Assembly (NCBI GenBank): GCA_963855995.1
Contig: OY979730.1
Span: 5,343,341-5,407,340 of the forward strand
DNA from: Muricea muricata
Taxonomy: Eukaryota > Cnidaria > Anthozoa > Malacalcyonacea > Plexauridae
Reading direction: 5' to 3'
Length of the DNA: 64,000 nt
Below are positions 61,119 through 64,000 of this stretch, piece by piece (within the stretch, counting starts at the first letter, position 1; each line of letters starts with the position of its first letter). The translations under genes were made by a program, and so were the position numbers. The notes below the pieces were generated by a model, which had not been told where the DNA came from, made no database searches, and saw only the letters and a program-made list of their open reading frames with translations.

Positions 61119-63274
61119 ATGTTGAGATTCGCTTATCGATGGTTAATTATGTGTGGTACGCTGTTGTTTGTTGTCAGAGGTGAGTAATGCTGCTTTGTTA
61201 TTTGGATGTCAAGTTTTGATATATCGATACAGACCATTTGCTGAAATACTGTAGAGCCCAAGTGCAGTTTTACTTAGTAGGCTATATATAAAATTAAAAC
61301 AGTAATTTAATTGTAATGTATAAAGCTAAGAGAGTTATACTATGTATTAGAGTGCAAGTTGACCAATCCAATTTAAACTTTAATAAAAAATCATACACAA
61401 ATATCAAAACTTAGGCCGGAAACTGTTGAAAAAACAATCGTCGACCATATGTACTCCAACACGATTTTGTGGAACTTTACGCATTTGCAAATATTTTGTA
61501 AATATTTTGAATAAAGGTGGGTTACCAGTTAGCATTTTTGCCCAGCGAAAGGCTTGCGTAGCATCAGAAGGCGATATCTTCCATATTTTATAAAATTTCG
61601 TTACTAATCTTTGCAAGCTCTATGATCAATCTTTCCAATCACTACATGCATGTGGTGATAGATTTTATCGTTTTTTCCTATAGATCAAAACTTAACATGC
61701 ATTGCCCATGAGTAAATTTGTCTTACTAGAGCGGAAGTAATGCACATGTCGTTAGCTACTTCCTTTATAATCCTGGTATCGCAATCCTTCGCCGATCTAT
61801 TGTGGGAGATCAGTAGAGGAGATTAAGATATAATTTTTAGAACTGCATAAGGTTTTTCTATCACTGATCACTGACAAAAAAGAGTGCAATAACCCCGCCC
61901 CCCCCCCCCCTCTCCACTCCTCCACTTAACGATGCAGCAGCTGGCCAAAAGCTAAGTTAAGTTCGTATAGGATTTAGTCGTAGACTTATAGATGGTGATT
62001 TTTTCAACTGTTAAATTTCTCAATTGTTTGTTGAATTTCGATATGTGTACAATATGTGTGTTTAACCGAGAATATAGTGCACAAGGCAGTAATAACAACA
62101 AAGGAGATAACGAAACCAAAGAATATAGAATAGGGATGGTTCTGAAATAGAACTGAAACACTGCGCGTCCTCAAAGACAAGCGTTAAGTCGAAAATATTT
62201 CGTGCACTTAAATTGGAGAAGACTCGGTAAGATCCCAGCTGGCTAAGTAGATAGCTCATTTGGTAGAGTGGTGGCCTAGAAACCCGAAGATGCGAGTTCG
62301 AATCCCGCTCGAGACAACAAAATTTTTGTTGTTCTCTGCAGTGTCAGATTAATATGAATCTAGTTTTTCATATCTCTGAGGATGGTTTTGAAATATTATT
62401 GCAATTAAAATTTGTTAAAATATTTGTGAAATGCGCACGTTTTTAAAGTCACGTTTTTCGCATGACATGTTTTCATGTCCATTGCATAATTTTACATAAT
62501 TTTTAAATTGCGAGAATAGTCGTTTGGAACTTTCCCAGTGACACAATTATTATATCGTGCTAAATTTCCACAAACCACAGATTAATCAGATTTACAAATA
62601 ATTAACTTTGTACTTTCCGTTTTGAATCTAGGCAAAATTTGTAACAAACCACTGCTTCAGAAGCAAACAGATTTTCCGGACCACGTATTTTCAGGTAGTT
62701 GTCATTCAAACGACTCTAAAAAAGCGAGAATTACTCAAAAAGACGGCTGTGCTCCACGTGGTTCATACCTTTTAATCGACCTCCAGAGAGAATATCACAT
62801 AACGCAGGTTGTGACTATGCGTAGAGCGACTGAAAGAGATTCGCCTTGGAGTGAGTCGTATTTACTGAAGTACAGTCACAATGAAGCATTAGTGGACCGG
62901 AAAAAATCAGTACAGGTATGACTCAACATTCCTAATAACGCAGGAAATCCCAGAAAAATCAATATGGTTCAGGATACACAGTATAGTCGTGTATGCTTTC
63001 CTGCGCAGTATGGCAAAATTTTGATTCTTTATCTCAAGACGACAACGTTTGTTGTTTTTAATCTACATGCGGCAGTATCTAACGCTTGGCCAATGCTAAC
63101 CCTTTGCATCTGGCCAAATTATTTGGTAATTTTTCTCTTTTTACCAGATAAAAGGAAACAAAAACGGCTACCAGGCATCCAGTACGCCTGTTGATATCTA
63201 TAATGCGAGATATATAAAGATACAATCAGCCAATAGTGCAAAATTTCGCCTGAGATTGGAACTGTGTGGCGAGG
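61119..63274 (+). CDS. Second discoidin-bearing receptor gene, 5' part (RPTP paralogue?)
   Basis: Exon 61119-61179 begins MLRFAYRWLIMCGTLLFVVR, a clear signal peptide, ending phase 1 at gtgagt. Exon 62632-62915 reads KICNKPLLQKQTDFP, CAPRGSYLLIDLQREYHITQ, SESYLLKYSHNEALVD. Exon 63148-63274 reads GNKNGYQASSTPVDIYNARY, IKIQSANSAKFRLRLELCGE. The discoidin exons, their phases (1-0, 0-1) and their sequence match 37832-39676 closely, indicating tandem duplication. Here the signal peptide joins the discoidin exon directly, with no SUEL or SRCR exon seen. The gene continues beyond 64000, so a phosphatase end is inferred, not seen. Confidence 0.85.
62245..62316 (+). repeat. tRNA-like (SINE head) sequence
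   Basis: A-box tagctcatttggtagagtgg and B-box gagttcgaatccc lie at tRNA spacing. The D arm (gctc/gagt) and the T arm (gcgag/cccgc, one mismatch) can form. The acceptor stem (aagtaga with tcgagac) does not pair and the anticodon arm is poor. It is best read as a tRNA-derived SINE head or tRNA pseudogene in an intron of the second gene. Confidence 0.5.
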
Positions 63275-64000
63275 GTAAGGCACTCATCCATAAAAGTAGT
63301 GGCTTTAGGCAATCGTACCAAAATCAGTTTCTTGTAGTTTCGCATTGCAACACTATGGTAATAAATATACCAGCAGTGGCGTCCCCAGGAAAGACTTAAA
63401 ACTTTAAACTATGCACTATATCTTTTCTGGCGATTGTATACCACACTTTCGCTGTGGTTGGGGCGGAAGGTAGGACAAACAGTGCCATCCACAAAGCCAA
63501 AACAATTCTGCAATGCAGCTACTCAGGCAGCAATTGAATCGGCGTATATCGTTGAAGAGTATATATCGTTGATTAGCCATGTTCATTAAAAATATAGTCT
63601 ACAACAGTTAAAATACAATTTTGTTGAAACACCACGTAAGTTTATTATCGAACCGTAAGCCAGGGAGGAATGGGGGTCAGTCTTCTCAGTTATTTTAATA
63701 ATCCATTTTCAGATTTTTTTCTAAATCTGAAGTGAAAAGTGCATGGGGGGTGCATACGATTATAGTTTTATTTTCTAACAGGTACAAAAATCACTGATGT
63801 GTGGCTATTAGATTATCCATAAAACTGCCTGGATGTTTCAAAATAGTTTTTTAGATACCTTAGAAACAAAAAAAATTCTTAGCGAAGCACGTCCCCAAAC
63901 TCAACTAGGAATCGCGTCTCCGGCGCTCGCCCTGTCCCCCCTCCCCATATTGTCGTCACAATGGTACCGCCGCTGTTCACCACAATCTTTTCCTAACAAA
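63275..64000. other. Intron of the second gene to window end
   Basis: No further exon was recognised before the window ends. Confidence 0.4.

Noticed and set aside
62245-62316. Functional tRNA gene
   Set aside because: A- and B-box present, but the acceptor stem does not pair and the anticodon arm is poor; kept as a SINE head.

Overview
This is animal nuclear DNA: AT-rich, with introns, long (TA)n tracts and dense transposon debris. The best-supported gene is a receptor-type protein tyrosine phosphatase (RPTP) on the + strand. I reconstruct 31 exons by hand between 19888 and 59610, and every GT-AG junction keeps codon phase except one internal frameshift in the first exon. The predicted ectodomain runs: unassigned Cys-containing domain, SUEL-type galactose-binding lectin, SRCR-like domain, discoidin (F5/8 type C) domain, FN3 and FN3-like modules with a dibasic RRKR site, then one transmembrane helix and two cytoplasmic phosphatase domains (D1, D2). 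A second, related gene begins at 61119 (signal peptide, then discoidin) and leaves the window. The domain mix and repeat types suggest an early-branching metazoan, most likely a cnidarian; that is inference.

Region by region. 1-12.2 kb has no confident gene. It holds MITEs, tandem duplications (3.4-4.1 and 5.5-6.7 kb), Tc1/mariner-like short elements (7.7-10.2 kb) and one unrecognised broken ORF. 12.28-19.17 kb holds two Penelope-like retroelements (PLE-B, PLE-A), each an inverted head-to-head pair, with (TA)n tracts around them. 19.9-20.9 kb carries the first two RPTP exons. The 15.8-kb intron that follows holds further hammerhead/PLE remnants, a 2.7-kb element with about 290-bp inverted ends, a third palindromic PLE (PLE-C, 25.4-29.7 kb), a foldback MITE and a nested pair of L2/CR1-like non-LTR retrotransposons (31.2-35.2 kb). 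36.6-59.6 kb carries the rest of the RPTP gene. Its introns hold MITEs, a 987-bp mariner-like element and a decayed Ty3/gypsy LTR retrotransposon with intact 161-bp LTRs and a 5-bp target duplication. 59.75-61.1 kb is intergenic.

The most unusual signal is the PLE cluster. Three different PLE families within 17.4 kb are all arranged as inverted pairs joined at their 5' ends, with 3' ends and hammerhead-ribozyme motifs facing outward. Further solo or degenerate hammerhead motifs lie nearby. PLE-A encodes a reverse transcriptase with YRDD, a GIY-YIG endonuclease and a hammerhead that folds well by eye. PLE-B is a nearly perfect 2.3-kb palindrome with a 23-bp spacer, and both arms carry the same stop codon. 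PLE-C lies inside the RPTP intron, so the pre-mRNA should contain a hairpin with arms of about 1.7 kb.
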